From Planctomycetota bacterium (GTDB taxonomy: Bacteria > Planctomycetota > SZUA-567 > H5-PLA8): 64,000 nt of DNA. Shown piece by piece: positions 1 through 8,440 of this stretch. Position 1 is the stretch's first letter; every line of letters starts with the position of its first letter. Where the stretch lies: positions 1 through 64,000 of the forward strand of contig JAKLKQ010000036.1 of the NCBI GenBank assembly GCA_023150555.1. Reading direction: 5' to 3'. Under the pieces are notes generated by a model, which was not told where the DNA came from, did not search any database, and worked only from the letters and a program-made list of their open reading frames with translations. The translations under genes were made by a program, and so were the position numbers.

Positions 1-794
1 ACCTCGCCGCTGGGCCCCTGGATTCACGCGCCAAACTTGCATCTTTTTGTAGTCATAAAAAATCAAAAGTTAAATTTTCTATTCCTTATTTTAAAAGGAT
101 TTACAGGATTCCCGTGCGGATTTCTCAGACCCATGGTCGTTCAAATAGGGTGCAGGTTCAGTTGGCGGGCTTGAGGTGTCGGATAGTTGGGAAAGGCGCT
201 CGGGTTTTGCCGTTCCTGGCCCCTCACCGCTCGCCGCTGACCCCTGCAGTGCAGTGCAGTACCCGCGGCAGGACGTCGTTTGTTGAACGAGCGAGGTCTC
301 ACGCGCCGCGGCTTGCCGGAGCCCGCAGTACGCAGTACCGCCTGTCCCGGGTTCCTCGCGTCCGGAGCGAGGGGCGCGGCAGGCTACGGCAGGCCGTGGA
401 GAGCGAAGGCCATTCGTACGCGCGTTCAAGTCATGCTTACGACCCCGCGCGTTGCACCGGAAGGTCCGGCGCAGCGCACCGCGGCAGGCCGCGCCCCTCG
501 TGACGGAAGTCATGCCGGGGGCCCGGGACAGGCACTTCCACATTGCGGAATGTGGATTTCGGATTGCGGATTGGAGGGCAGGAAAAAGATCAATTGACGA
601 CGGAAATATAGGCGCAAACGGAAGCCGGCGGCGAGCCGGTTTCATAACTTCCCCATCGATGCATTTAGATATTGCGATCCCGGACCCATGACTGAATGAC
701 ACGATGAAAAATTGAATAAATCCAAACAGGAATCAGGCTTCAGGCTTGAGGGTGCAGGGGCGGTGTGTCCTCAATTCGCCGACCGCGGCGGACG
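1..794. other. Non-coding, repeat-rich region
   Basis: No credible gene is visible. Reading frames on both strands are rich in Arg, Ser, Pro and Gly, overlap one another and match no family. The first 130 bases are AT-rich against a GC-rich background. Repeat-like motifs include CTCGCCGCTG followed by CCCCTG near 4-20 and again near 230-246, short GCAGT iterations near 246-262, a GGATTTCGGATTGCGGATTG-type tag near 553-572, and a large two-block inverted repeat (340-380 against 488-533). It lies downstream of the minus-strand cytochrome gene and may hold its 3' end. Confidence 0.6.
340..533. repeat. Two-block imperfect inverted repeat
   Basis: GCCTGTCCCGGG at 340-351 is the reverse complement of CCCGGGACAGGC at 522-533. 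GAGGGGCGCGGC at 369-380 is the reverse complement of GCCGCGCCCCTC at 488-499. The blocks occur in mirrored order with similar but not identical spacing, so the whole stretch can fold as one long interrupted hairpin. No reading frame is preserved across it. It could be a degenerate miniature element or a structured transcript. Confidence 0.55.
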
Positions 795-2309
795 CTACTT
801 GAGCTTCGGCTGCTTGGTGCCGCAGTGCGGGCAGAACTCCCAGGTGAGTTCGTTCTTGCGCCCGCACACGGGACAGAAGACGGCTTCGGGTGGCTGCGTC
901 CAGTCGGCGCGCGGCGCGTTGAAGCCCGCCGGGCGCGGGCCGGTGGCCGGAGCGACGGTCAGCGGCGTCTGGGTCGTGCGCTTCGGTTCCTCAGGCTTGA
1001 CCTCAGGACCGGGCCCGGTGGCGACTTCGGGGCCCTTCACTTCGACGGGCTCCTTCGTCTCGCTCGGTTGAGTGACGGTCTTCGTGCCCAGCGGTTCTTT
1101 CGTCTCGTTGGGCTGCGCGACGGTCTTCGTCTCCACCGGCTCCTTCGTTTCCTTCGGTTCCTTCGGCTCCACCTTCGCGGCGGCGACCAAGTCCCGCACG
1201 TACCATGGTGCAGGCCCGGGATAGACCTCGAAGGGCACCGGCGCGGTCTTCTGATAGCCGCCCTTGGCCTTCTCGGGGCCGGGGACGAAGGGGTCAGCGG
1301 CGGCGAGCTGGCTGCCGTCGTGCTTCTGGAGCATCTTCAGGATCGCGGCGCGGACCTTGTCGGCAGAGTCGTCGAGTTCCTTCTGGTCGTTGATCTTCAT
1401 CTTCAGGCCGCCGCCGGGCTTCTTGGGCACCGCGGCGAGCATCTCGTCGATCTCCGGCAGCTTCAGCGCGGCGTTGAGCTTCGTGAGGCGCTCGTAGACG
1501 GCCTGCACGCGCAGCGCGTGCGAGATGCCGAAGACGTCCTTGCGCGTGGCCTTGCCGGTGCCGCGCATGTTGCATTCCAGCTCGACGCACTGGCCGGTGA
1601 CGTAGAAGAGGCGCTTGCGGTTCTGCGACATCTCCAGGTTCACCTTGCTGTCGTTGTAGAAGCTGTGGCGGACCTCGCCGTTCAGGAACGAGATGATCTC
1701 GAAGTCGCTGCTGTCTGGGTGGCCGCCCTTATTGACCAGTTCTTCGTTGGGGATCGAATGGCAATCGTAGCAGTTGCTGATGATCGCGTAGACTTGGCTG
1801 GGCCAGATCATGCCCTGCTCGGCGGTGGTTTCGAAGCGCTCCTTCTTGTGCGCGTCCGACTCGCGGTCCTTGCCGCGGCGGCCGTAATCGTAGTGCTTGG
1901 TGAGCCAATCCTTCGCGCCGCCGTGGCACTGTTCGCAGCTGATGCCGGCGGTGGGCTTGACCGTGCCCTCCACGTCCTGCGTCGTGTAATGGCAGCCCCA
2001 GCAGGTCGTGTTGCGCGTGATGGAGTCGATGCCCAGGCGCTCGGCGATCTCCTTCGCGCGCGGCCGGCGGTGCAGCGGCGGGAGGGGCGAGCCCTCTTCC
2101 TGGATGAACGTGCGGTAGTGGCGCGTCTGCTTCCAGACGTCGTAGTGCTGCGCGTGGCACTTTTGGCACTCGGCCGCGCCGACGATGCGGTGGTGGTCCT
2201 CGGTCGCCGCGTAGGGCTTGGGCTTCTCGTCTTCCGCTTGCACGCGCGGGCCCAACCAGGCCGAGGCCAGCAGCAGAGCTATCACGAACCGGAGCTTGGA
2301 ATGTGCCAT
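795..2309 (-). CDS. Tetra-heme cytochrome c with C-terminal zinc ribbon
   Basis: A 504-residue exported multiheme cytochrome. The ATG at 2309 gives a Sec signal peptide (residues 1-25, ending VQA-ED); an in-frame upstream start would spoil it. Four CXXCH motifs at residues 48-52 (CQKCH), 103-107 (CWGCH), 125-129 (CEQCH) and 180-184 (CYDCH) indicate covalent heme in the periplasm, as in the cytochrome c554-like families. Residues about 375-440 form a Lys/Glu/Pro/Thr-rich linker with ETKEP repeats. The C-terminus has four cysteines (479, 482, 493, 496) in a CPVCG...CPHCG zinc-ribbon pattern, odd for an exported cytochrome. It is third in line after the porin-like gene but a terminator-like hairpin separates them. 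Electron transfer is the likely role; partner and substrate are unknown. Confidence 0.85.
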   Translation of the reverse strand: MAHSKLRFVIALLLASAWLGPRVQAEDEKPKPYAATEDHHRIVGAAECQKCHAQHYDVWKQTRHYRTFIQEEGSPLPPLHRRPRAKEIAERLGIDSITRNTTCWGCHYTTQDVEGTVKPTAGISCEQCHGGAKDWLTKHYDYGRRGKDRESDAHKKERFETTAEQGMIWPSQVYAIISNCYDCHSIPNEELVNKGGHPDSSDFEIISFLNGEVRHSFYNDSKVNLEMSQNRKRLFYVTGQCVELECNMRGTGKATRKDVFGISHALRVQAVYERLTKLNAALKLPEIDEMLAAVPKKPGGGLKMKINDQKELDDSADKVRAAILKMLQKHDGSQLAAADPFVPGPEKAKGGYQKTAPVPFEVYPGPAPWYVRDLVAAAKVEPKEPKETKEPVETKTVAQPNETKEPLGTKTVTQPSETKEPVEVKGPEVATGPGPEVKPEEPKRTTQTPLTVAPATGPRPAGFNAPRADWTQPPEAVFCPVCGRKNELTWEFCPHCGTKQPKLK

Positions 2310-2418
2310 GAATCGATGCCCTTTCGCCGGGGCGATGCTACGGTTCGCGGCGCGCGCTTTCAAGCCTTCCCAGCTCCTTTACCGGACGCCTCGAGAATGG
2401 AGGCATTCGAGGAATCCG

Positions 2419-2452
2419 AAAACAAAACGGGCGGCCTGTGAGCAGGCCGCCC
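2419..2452 (-). terminator. Rho-independent terminator after the porin-like gene
   Basis: A perfect 10-bp stem (GGGCGGCCTG at 2429-2438, CAGGCCGCCC at 2443-2452) with a 4-base loop. Read on the minus strand it is followed by GTTTTGTTTT. It lies 31 bases beyond the stop of the beta-barrel gene and upstream of the second cytochrome, so it probably limits transcription into that gene. Confidence 0.75.
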
Positions 2453-2483
2453 GCGTCGATCGCAGCGCAATCCGAGGCGTCCT

Positions 2484-4283
2484 TTAGAACTTCGCACGAA
2501 TCTCGAAGCGCACGCCGCTGAGGTCCTCGATGTTGTCGCGGTGCGCGTACATCGCGTCCATGCGCAGGATCCACGACTTGTCGATGGGGATCTGGTAGCG
2601 GAAACCGACGCCGAACTCGTCGCCTTTCTGCGCAAGCTTCGGATCGTTGTCCTCGGCCTGCCAGGTGCCGACGTAGCCGAGTTCCAGGATCACCTGCTGG
2701 TCGAGATTGAAGAGGTATTGTGCGCCAACCGCCGCGCCGAAGGTGTTGTTGGCGGTGTCGTTGAGCTGCGGGTAGCCGGTCAGCGCGTCGGTCTCGAACA
2801 GGATGCCGGTGTTGAACAGCAGGCCGCCGGTGGTGCGCGCCAGGGCCTGGGGCTTGTTGTAGCCGAAGAAGGCGTTGACGTAGGGCACCAGGACGAGCGG
2901 CTTGTGCGAGATGAAGCTGTTCTCCAGCAGCACCACGAAGCCGTCGGCGGTGCGCTTCTGCTTCTCCTCGTCCTGCCCGAAGCTGCCGATCACGCGGATG
3001 CTGTTGGAGACCATGTTGAAGTAGCGGCGCGTGAAGCTGACGGCCATGCTGTGGTGGCTGAGGTCCCCGGCCTTGCCCGTGCCCTGCACGTAGGCGTAGC
3101 CGACTTCCCAGTAACCTTCCAAGGCGTCCATGAAAACATTGGCGCCGTAGATGTGCGAGCTGTGGTCGGCCTGCTTCTCGACGCCCGGCCCGGCGGGCTC
3201 GGTGATGCCGGCGTTGGTGACCTTGTCGAAGCCGGCGAAGAGCGTCACGTCCATGTTGCTGATGCCCCAGTGTTTGCTCTGCTGGGCATAGACGGGCGTG
3301 ACCGCGAAGCCCCAGAAGGCGTCGTTGAGCCAGGTGCCGTTGTGGAAGATCAGGGGCACCAGGCCGCCCGCAATCGGGATGTCGAAGGGCGCGGCGCTGT
3401 TCTTGGCTCCGCCGACGATGCTCCCCAGATCGCCTTCGAAGTAACCGGTTTCGAAAACATCGTCGACGCTATCCGGCAACTGAAGATCGAACTCGTCGTC
3501 GGGCTCCTCGCCCGAGAACTTGAAGGTGGTGAAGTCATTCTGCCTGCGCAGCGGTTCGATGAATGCGTGGATGCGTTCCGTGCCGGTGATCTTGAGGTCG
3601 ACGTCCAGGTTCAGGCGCGTGGCGGCCAGGCCCTGCTCCTTGGCGCCGTTGTCGTTGTACGCGACGGCGGTGCGCCAGTCGCCATAGACCATGAAGTGCG
3701 GGATCGTCGGGTTGGTGTCGCCGAAGAGGGTCCCCGGCTTGACCAGCGGCCCGCCGGCGAACAGGGGCCGGCCCAGCTCGATGGGCGGGCGCGTGGGCGG
3801 CACGGGCTTCTTGGCGCCGTAGATGTCCCACTGAGCCTGCGCGTCGTAGGGCTTGTTCTCGTAGGTCGGATCGCCGCGGAAGTGACCGTTGTCGTGCTGG
3901 ACCAGGCTAGTTCCGGCGGGCGCCTGCGGCTCGTTTTCCTTGATCTCCGCGCTGGTTTCGCCCGGCACCGGAGGCGGGCCTTCGGCCGGCGCGTGATCGC
4001 CTTCCTTGGGCTTGGGCTTGGCGCCCTCGTCCTTTTTGGCGTCCTTGGCATCGCCGTCGTCGGCCGCGGGAGCGCCAAGCGGCACGAAGGCGGTCGAAGT
4101 GGGCTTGGTTTCCTGAACCGCGGCGGGTTCGGCGGCCTGGTCCTTGTTGCCCTGGCCGGCCTTGGCGATCTGCGCCTTGAGGGCCTGGACCTCGGCGTCG
4201 GTGACGGTCTGCTCGGCGCAAGCGTCACCGGCCGCCAGCAGCGCGGCGGCACCCAGCAGGCAGAGAAGGGTTCGCGTGTTCAT
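2484..4283 (-). CDS. Outer-membrane beta-barrel (porin-like) protein
   Basis: A 599-residue exported protein. The signal peptide is residues 1-24 (MNTRTLLCLLGAAALLAAG..CA). A charged Ala/Pro/Lys-rich region (about 25-130) precedes a long domain of alternating hydrophobic and polar residues rich in Tyr, Gly and Asn. It ends in ...RFEIRAKF; a terminal Phe is the usual BAM signal of outer-membrane barrels. The ATG at 4283 overlaps the TGA of the preceding cytochrome gene (TGATG), so the two are translationally coupled; a GTG one codon earlier is possible. Placed between two multiheme cytochromes, it may house or support an electron conduit across the outer membrane. That is inference: an ordinary solute porin would look the same. 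Confidence 0.75.
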   Translation of the reverse strand: MNTRTLLCLLGAAALLAAGDACAEQTVTDAEVQALKAQIAKAGQGNKDQAAEPAAVQETKPTSTAFVPLGAPAADDGDAKDAKKDEGAKPKPKEGDHAPAEGPPPVPGETSAEIKENEPQAPAGTSLVQHDNGHFRGDPTYENKPYDAQAQWDIYGAKKPVPPTRPPIELGRPLFAGGPLVKPGTLFGDTNPTIPHFMVYGDWRTAVAYNDNGAKEQGLAATRLNLDVDLKITGTERIHAFIEPLRRQNDFTTFKFSGEEPDDEFDLQLPDSVDDVFETGYFEGDLGSIVGGAKNSAAPFDIPIAGGLVPLIFHNGTWLNDAFWGFAVTPVYAQQSKHWGISNMDVTLFAGFDKVTNAGITEPAGPGVEKQADHSSHIYGANVFMDALEGYWEVGYAYVQGTGKAGDLSHHSMAVSFTRRYFNMVSNSIRVIGSFGQDEEKQKRTADGFVVLLENSFISHKPLVLVPYVNAFFGYNKPQALARTTGGLLFNTGILFETDALTGYPQLNDTANNTFGAAVGAQYLFNLDQQVILELGYVGTWQAEDNDPKLAQKGDEFGVGFRYQIPIDKSWILRMDAMYAHRDNIEDLSGVRFEIRAKF

Positions 4284-6313
4284 CACGGTTTCGCCTTGAC
4301 CTCGAACTCGACGGTATAGGGATGGATATCAATCATCCACTCGTTCATGGCGCGTTCCATCTCGGACGTCGCTCCGCAGAACTTCATGAAGTAGATGGGC
4401 TCGGCGCGGCTGCGCAGGCGCGCGGAGAGCCGGTACTTGCCGGGCTTCTTGAGCAGCTTTCCGGGGACTTCGTAGTCGGCGTTCTTCTTGGACAGGGGCG
4501 GGATGCTGCGCTGCTCCATGCGCGCGCCGAAGGGATGGTTCAGCACGCTGGTCGGCTGGGGCTGCGGGCGGACGAAGAAGAGCTGGTCGTTGTCGAGGTT
4601 CACCGGCAGGTACATCTCGCGGTCGGTGCCCTTGACGTTCTGGATCAGGAACTTCGTCTGCAGGTTGAACAGCTGCGCATCATGGGGCATCTTGTTGGCG
4701 CGCACGTCCAGCGAGTGCAGGTCGCACATGTCGCCGTGGCTATCGACATACCCCGACTCCCAGATGTTCTTGCCGTCCGGATCGGTCAGCGCCACGTTGA
4801 GCCAGATCTCGGGCTGCGCGCCCAGCGAACCCGACGGCAGGTTGTGGCCCTTGTCGGTGTTGTGGACCTCGTAGGTGAACTTCAAATCCTTGCCTGCGGT
4901 CGGCGCGTCCTTCTTGAAGAGCGGCCCGACGAGCTTGCTGCCGTTTTCCATGACCTGGATGCGCAGGCGCCTGCGTTCTTCCATCTTCGCCAGGTTGGAT
5001 TCGACGATCTCCCAGGCCTCGATGCGGTCGTCGACGCTGGACCATTCCTGCGGGAACTCGACCTTGGCCTCGCCGGCCTTGACCTTGGCCTCGAAGTCCT
5101 TGCTGCCCCACTTGTCGCGGTAATTGAAACGCATCCACGACTCGATCGAGAACTTCCCGGCGTCCTTATGGTGCGGGAAGATGCCCGGATGCGCGATCGG
5201 ATAGCCGGGGCCGTAGAAGCCGTGGTTGCTGTGCTTGGCGTCGGGCTTGATCTTCTGGTCGCCGATCACGGCGATGGGCCCGGTCGCGAACCCGTGCGCC
5301 ACGCCCGGCGTGTGGCCCATGTGGCAGTCCTGGCAGCGAATGCCTTCGCGGCGTGCCGGCGAAGCGCGGTACTGGTCCCAGACCACCTCAAGCTTGATGC
5401 CCGGGCCCGGATCCAGCGCGACCTGGTGGCAGGAGACGCAGAAGTCCGACGTGCCGATGTACTCGAACTGGATGCCCTGCTTGTGGATGCGCACGCCCTT
5501 CTCGTTGGTGTCGGTGGCGACCTTGTACTTGTCCTTGTTCTTCACCACTTCGTCGACGCCGTCGCCGGGCTGGCCGCCGTAGACGGGCTGGAAGATGTCG
5601 CCGCGGATGACGTACCGCGCGCCGTTGACCTTGCCGTACGGAATGTTGACGCGGTGGCAGGTGACACAGGTAACGCCTTCGCGGCTGACCTGCGCGCGCT
5701 TCCACAGCGGCGCCCAGCGCGGCTCACCCATGGCCGTGCCCACCGTGGCGTGGCACTGCACGCAGAAGTGACCGACGGTGCCCTGGGAGAAGTCGTTGAT
5801 GGCCTGCTCAAACTTGTGGAACATCGGCGAGATGCTGGCGTAGGCGTGGGCCGAACTGCGCCACTCGTCGTAGATCTGCTGGTGGCAGTTGGCGCACTCG
5901 GTGGCGCTGGGGAAGTTCGCCTTGGCGAAGATCTCCACGTGCGGGTCGACGCCGGGCTTCTTCTCGTCGTAGATGGCCTTGGACTCGCGCGCCTTCTTCA
6001 GCCGGCGCAGCAGGTCGGCGCCGCCCTCCAGCAGGTCTTCGCCTTCCTTGGCGCCCTCGTCCTTTCCTCCGTCGCCGGCGGGCTTCTCGCCGTCCTTAGG
6101 TGCATCCCCTGGGGCGGCTTCGGCAGGCGCAGGCTTCTTGGCGTCGAGCAGGTCGTCGTCGGCCGGCGCGGTCTTTTCATCTTCCTTCGGCTTGGGGGTT
6201 TCGCCTTCTTCTGCCGAAGCCGCACGGCCCAGCAGAAGCAGCAGCAAAACAGCCAAGCCCAAGACCATCGCGGGCGTAGTAATCGAAACTAGAGTTTCGC
6301 GCTTCACGGACAT
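4283..6313 (-). CDS. Penta-heme cytochrome c family protein
   Basis: A 676-residue exported cytochrome, first gene of the minus-strand cluster. The signal peptide spans residues 1-35 (hydrophobic core AMVLGLAVLLLLLLG, cleavage near ASA-EE). Residues 36-110 are an acidic, Lys/Pro/Ala-rich low-complexity stretch. Five CXXCH sites lie at 140-144 (CANCH), 184-188 (CVQCH), 216-220 (CVTCH), 292-296 (CVSCH) and 327-331 (CQDCH). The C-terminal third has no heme motif and looks like a beta-sandwich. The spacing resembles the cytochrome c554 / multiheme oxidoreductase class. A promoter lies about 50 bases upstream, and the stop overlaps the start of the porin-like gene. Confidence 0.85.
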   Translation of the reverse strand: MSVKRETLVSITTPAMVLGLAVLLLLLLGRAASAEEGETPKPKEDEKTAPADDDLLDAKKPAPAEAAPGDAPKDGEKPAGDGGKDEGAKEGEDLLEGGADLLRRLKKARESKAIYDEKKPGVDPHVEIFAKANFPSATECANCHQQIYDEWRSSAHAYASISPMFHKFEQAINDFSQGTVGHFCVQCHATVGTAMGEPRWAPLWKRAQVSREGVTCVTCHRVNIPYGKVNGARYVIRGDIFQPVYGGQPGDGVDEVVKNKDKYKVATDTNEKGVRIHKQGIQFEYIGTSDFCVSCHQVALDPGPGIKLEVVWDQYRASPARREGIRCQDCHMGHTPGVAHGFATGPIAVIGDQKIKPDAKHSNHGFYGPGYPIAHPGIFPHHKDAGKFSIESWMRFNYRDKWGSKDFEAKVKAGEAKVEFPQEWSSVDDRIEAWEIVESNLAKMEERRRLRIQVMENGSKLVGPLFKKDAPTAGKDLKFTYEVHNTDKGHNLPSGSLGAQPEIWLNVALTDPDGKNIWESGYVDSHGDMCDLHSLDVRANKMPHDAQLFNLQTKFLIQNVKGTDREMYLPVNLDNDQLFFVRPQPQPTSVLNHPFGARMEQRSIPPLSKKNADYEVPGKLLKKPGKYRLSARLRSRAEPIYFMKFCGATSEMERAMNEWMIDIHPYTVEFEVKAKP

Positions 6314-6368
6314 GGAGGCGTCCCTTCCGTGTACCTAAATCCGAGAGAAAACCTTTTAAAGCGCGCCT

Positions 6369-6396
6369 ATAGTAGTTGGGATTCCCAAAAGTGCAA
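6369..6396 (-). promoter_or_regulatory. Promoter with an internal dyad, cytochrome-porin operon
   Basis: On the minus strand TTGCAC (6396-6391) and TACTAT (6374-6369) are separated by 16 bases, a sigma70-like arrangement about 55 bases before the cytochrome start. The spacer contains the odd-centred palindrome TTGGGATTCCCAA (6376-6388). A repressor bound there would cover the promoter. Confidence 0.5.
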
Positions 6397-6466
6397 CCCA
6401 GATTTCGCCCTCCTTCGGCCCTTGTGCGTGAATTGTAATTTGTTTCATTTCTTGTGGTTATAAGAA

Positions 6467-7306
6467 TCACCCACGCGTGGTTTGGTGCCTGTAGGCGCTG
6501 GGCGTCTGGCCTGCGAGCTGTTTGAATTGGCGGGAAAAGAAAAAAACATCCGAGTACCCCAGTGCTTCGGCGACCTGCGAAATGGTAAGTGCCGACTCTG
6601 CTAGAAGTTGCCTCGCCCTGTCAATGCGCGCTCGGACCACATAGGCCTGCGGCCCCTGCCCCATCACCTTCTTAAAGATCCGCGCGAAGTGATCGGGCCC
6701 GTAGCCGGCTTCCTGGGCCAGGGATTCCACCGAGGGCACATCGTGCGGGTGCTCCTGGATGCGGCCCACGATCTGAAGGATCGCCTCGCGGTGCATGCGC
6801 TCGGTGGGGCCTTCGGCCAGATGCGGGCGGCTGGCGTGCGCGTCGAGGTCGCTCAACAGGCCCGACAAGAGCCTGGAAGCAACGGCCTGCGCGTCGTGGC
6901 CGCCTTCGCGCTGGCGCGTGACGATGCGCTGGGTCACAGCATTGATGTAAGCGGTGTCGGGGAAATCGAGCACCTGCGGCGGCAGTGGCTCCTTAAAGGA
7001 GCGCAGGCGCTCGCGCCCGCCGCTCGCAACGAGCAGATCGAAGTGGATGTAGTTGACGCCCAGAGGGCGGCGCGGGTCGTGGGTCGCCTCGTAGGCGTGC
7101 CCAGGCCTCGCCCACAGGCAGAATCCCGGCCGCAGTTCGTACGCCGTGCCGTCGACGGACATTCGCCCGCGCCCGGCCCACACGAACCAGAGGTCGTGGT
7201 CCTTCATATTGGCCGACCAGCGTGCGCCGATTGCCCAGCCGGGCTCGGTGCGCACCCGGCCGCAGTTGGCGGCGCGCGCGCGGATCCGCTTCCAGTCCAC
7301 GAACAT
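6467..7306 (-). CDS. AraC-family transcriptional regulator
   Basis: A 279-residue regulator. The N-terminal half is cupin-like (MKDHDLWFVWAGRGRMSVDG, then LRPGFCLWARPGHAYEAT), the usual ligand-sensing fold. The last 100 residues carry the two helix-turn-helix motifs of AraC (VESLAQEAGYGPDHFARIFKK; ISQVAEALGYSDVFFFSRQFK). The ATG at 7306 is chosen because the upstream extension is Arg-rich and unlike the family. It is divergent from the phytanoyl-CoA dioxygenase-like gene with about 110 bases between starts, so that enzyme is its likely target. The ligand is unknown. The cytochrome operon downstream is on the same strand but has its own promoter. Confidence 0.9.
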   Translation of the reverse strand: MFVDWKRIRARAANCGRVRTEPGWAIGARWSANMKDHDLWFVWAGRGRMSVDGTAYELRPGFCLWARPGHAYEATHDPRRPLGVNYIHFDLLVASGGRERLRSFKEPLPPQVLDFPDTAYINAVTQRIVTRQREGGHDAQAVASRLLSGLLSDLDAHASRPHLAEGPTERMHREAILQIVGRIQEHPHDVPSVESLAQEAGYGPDHFARIFKKVMGQGPQAYVVRARIDRARQLLAESALTISQVAEALGYSDVFFFSRQFKQLAGQTPSAYRHQTTRG

Positions 7307-7415
7307 GGCGGGAGCATATCGGATAGATACAAACTTTTCCAGGGTCGTTCCATGGTATCTGAGCGTATTTCCTCGTATGGTGGTCGCCTGAATGCAAACC
7401 CGGAGGCCCCGCGCC

Positions 7416-8312
7416 ATGACCGCCCCCGCCGTCCCCGCTGCACCGGCCAAGGCCGGCCTGAATACGATCCGCAGCGACTACAGCGACTCCACGGGCGAGC
7501 ACGACCCGCGCCTGTACCAGCCGACGGCGCTGGCCGAGACGATCCCCAGCCTGGACTCGATCGGCCCCGCCGAATGCGAGCGCTTCGCCGAGCAGGGCTA
7601 CCTGAGCATCGAGAAGGCCTTCGGCGACGGCGAGATCCGCGAAGCGCTCTTCGCCGTCAGCGACCTGATCGCCGGGAAGAATCCGACTTTCGAGGGCCGC
7701 ATGGTCGAGAACAAGGCCAAGGCGCGGTTGGCCGAGATGAGCGAATCCGAACGCTACGACGCGATCCGCAAACTCAGCGGTTTCTGCAAGCACGACGCGC
7801 GCCTGGATGCGCTGTGCAGGCATCCGAAGCTCCTGGCGGTCCTGCGCAAGCTGCAGGGCGGCGAGCCCGAATGCTTCCAGGACATGGCCCTGCTGAAACC
7901 GCCGCGCATTGGACGCGAGAAGCCCTGGCACCAGGACAACGCGTACTTCAAGTACGCGCCGGGCGCGACCGTGGTGGGCGTCTGGATCGCCCTCGACGAA
8001 GCCGGCGTCGAGAACGGCTGCATGCACATCCTGCCCGGCGGGCACCGCGCCGGCCCGCGCATCCACTTCAAGCGCCGCGACTGGCAACTGTGCGACACCG
8101 AGATGCTGGGCGTGCCCTGCACCGCCGTGCCGCTGCCGCCTGGCGGCTGCCTGCTCTTCAACGGGCTGCTGCCCCACGGCACGCCCACCAACCACAGCGG
8201 CAAGCGCCGCCGCGCCCTGCAGTTCCACTTTGCGCCCGCCGGTGCACTGAAGATCAGCGACGAAGAACGCCTCGCCCTGTTCGGCAGCGAAGGCAAGGAC
8301 GTGGAGTGCTAG
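7416..8312 (+). CDS. Phytanoyl-CoA dioxygenase (PhyH)-family protein
   Basis: A 298-residue Fe(II)/2-oxoglutarate oxygenase. The metal triad is visible: H-x-D in PWHQDNAYF and the distal His in LLPHGTPTN. The 2-oxoglutarate-binding Arg is in KRRRALQFHF. ATG 7416 is preferred over 7392 because GGAGG at 7402-7406 sits 9 bases before it. Such enzymes hydroxylate many small molecules, so the substrate cannot be named. Its divergent AraC regulator suggests a catabolic, inducible role. The TAG stop (8310-8312) is formed by the first bases of a dispersed repeat. Confidence 0.88.
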   Translation: MTAPAVPAAPAKAGLNTIRSDYSDSTGEHDPRLYQPTALAETIPSLDSIGPAECERFAEQGYLSIEKAFGDGEIREALFAVSDLIAGKNPTFEGRMVENKAKARLAEMSESERYDAIRKLSGFCKHDARLDALCRHPKLLAVLRKLQGGEPECFQDMALLKPPRIGREKPWHQDNAYFKYAPGATVVGVWIALDEAGVENGCMHILPGGHRAGPRIHFKRRDWQLCDTEMLGVPCTAVPLPPGGCLLFNGLLPHGTPTNHSGKRRRALQFHFAPAGALKISDEERLALFGSEGKDVEC

Positions 8313-8440
8313 CAGCACGTTGAGAACGCGGGATGGTCACGTTGCGAGGGATTTTGAACGGAACGAGGCGCGAGAAGTGGAGGCGTATCAGGAAGATACG
8401 CCAAGCGTAGCGCAACGAAGATCAAGGCCAAAAGCGTCGG
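8310..8440 (+). repeat. Dispersed repeat monomer (copy 1)
   Basis: It begins TAGCAGCACGTTGAGAACG, whose TAG is the stop codon of the preceding gene, and continues through GTTGCGAGGGATTTT, GAACGAGGC and a perfect hairpin (GGCGTATC 8382-8389, GATACGCC 8395-8402). The same order of blocks occurs at 50921-51060 and, reversed, at 51187-51060. The hairpin differs in sequence but stays paired in each copy. The 3' limit is uncertain. It has no coding potential. Confidence 0.75.

Noticed and set aside
91..702. 203-codon minus-strand reading frame in the left region
   Set aside because: Arg/Ser/Pro/Gly-rich, crosses the inverted repeat, has no recognisable motif and overlaps frames of similar quality on the other strand.
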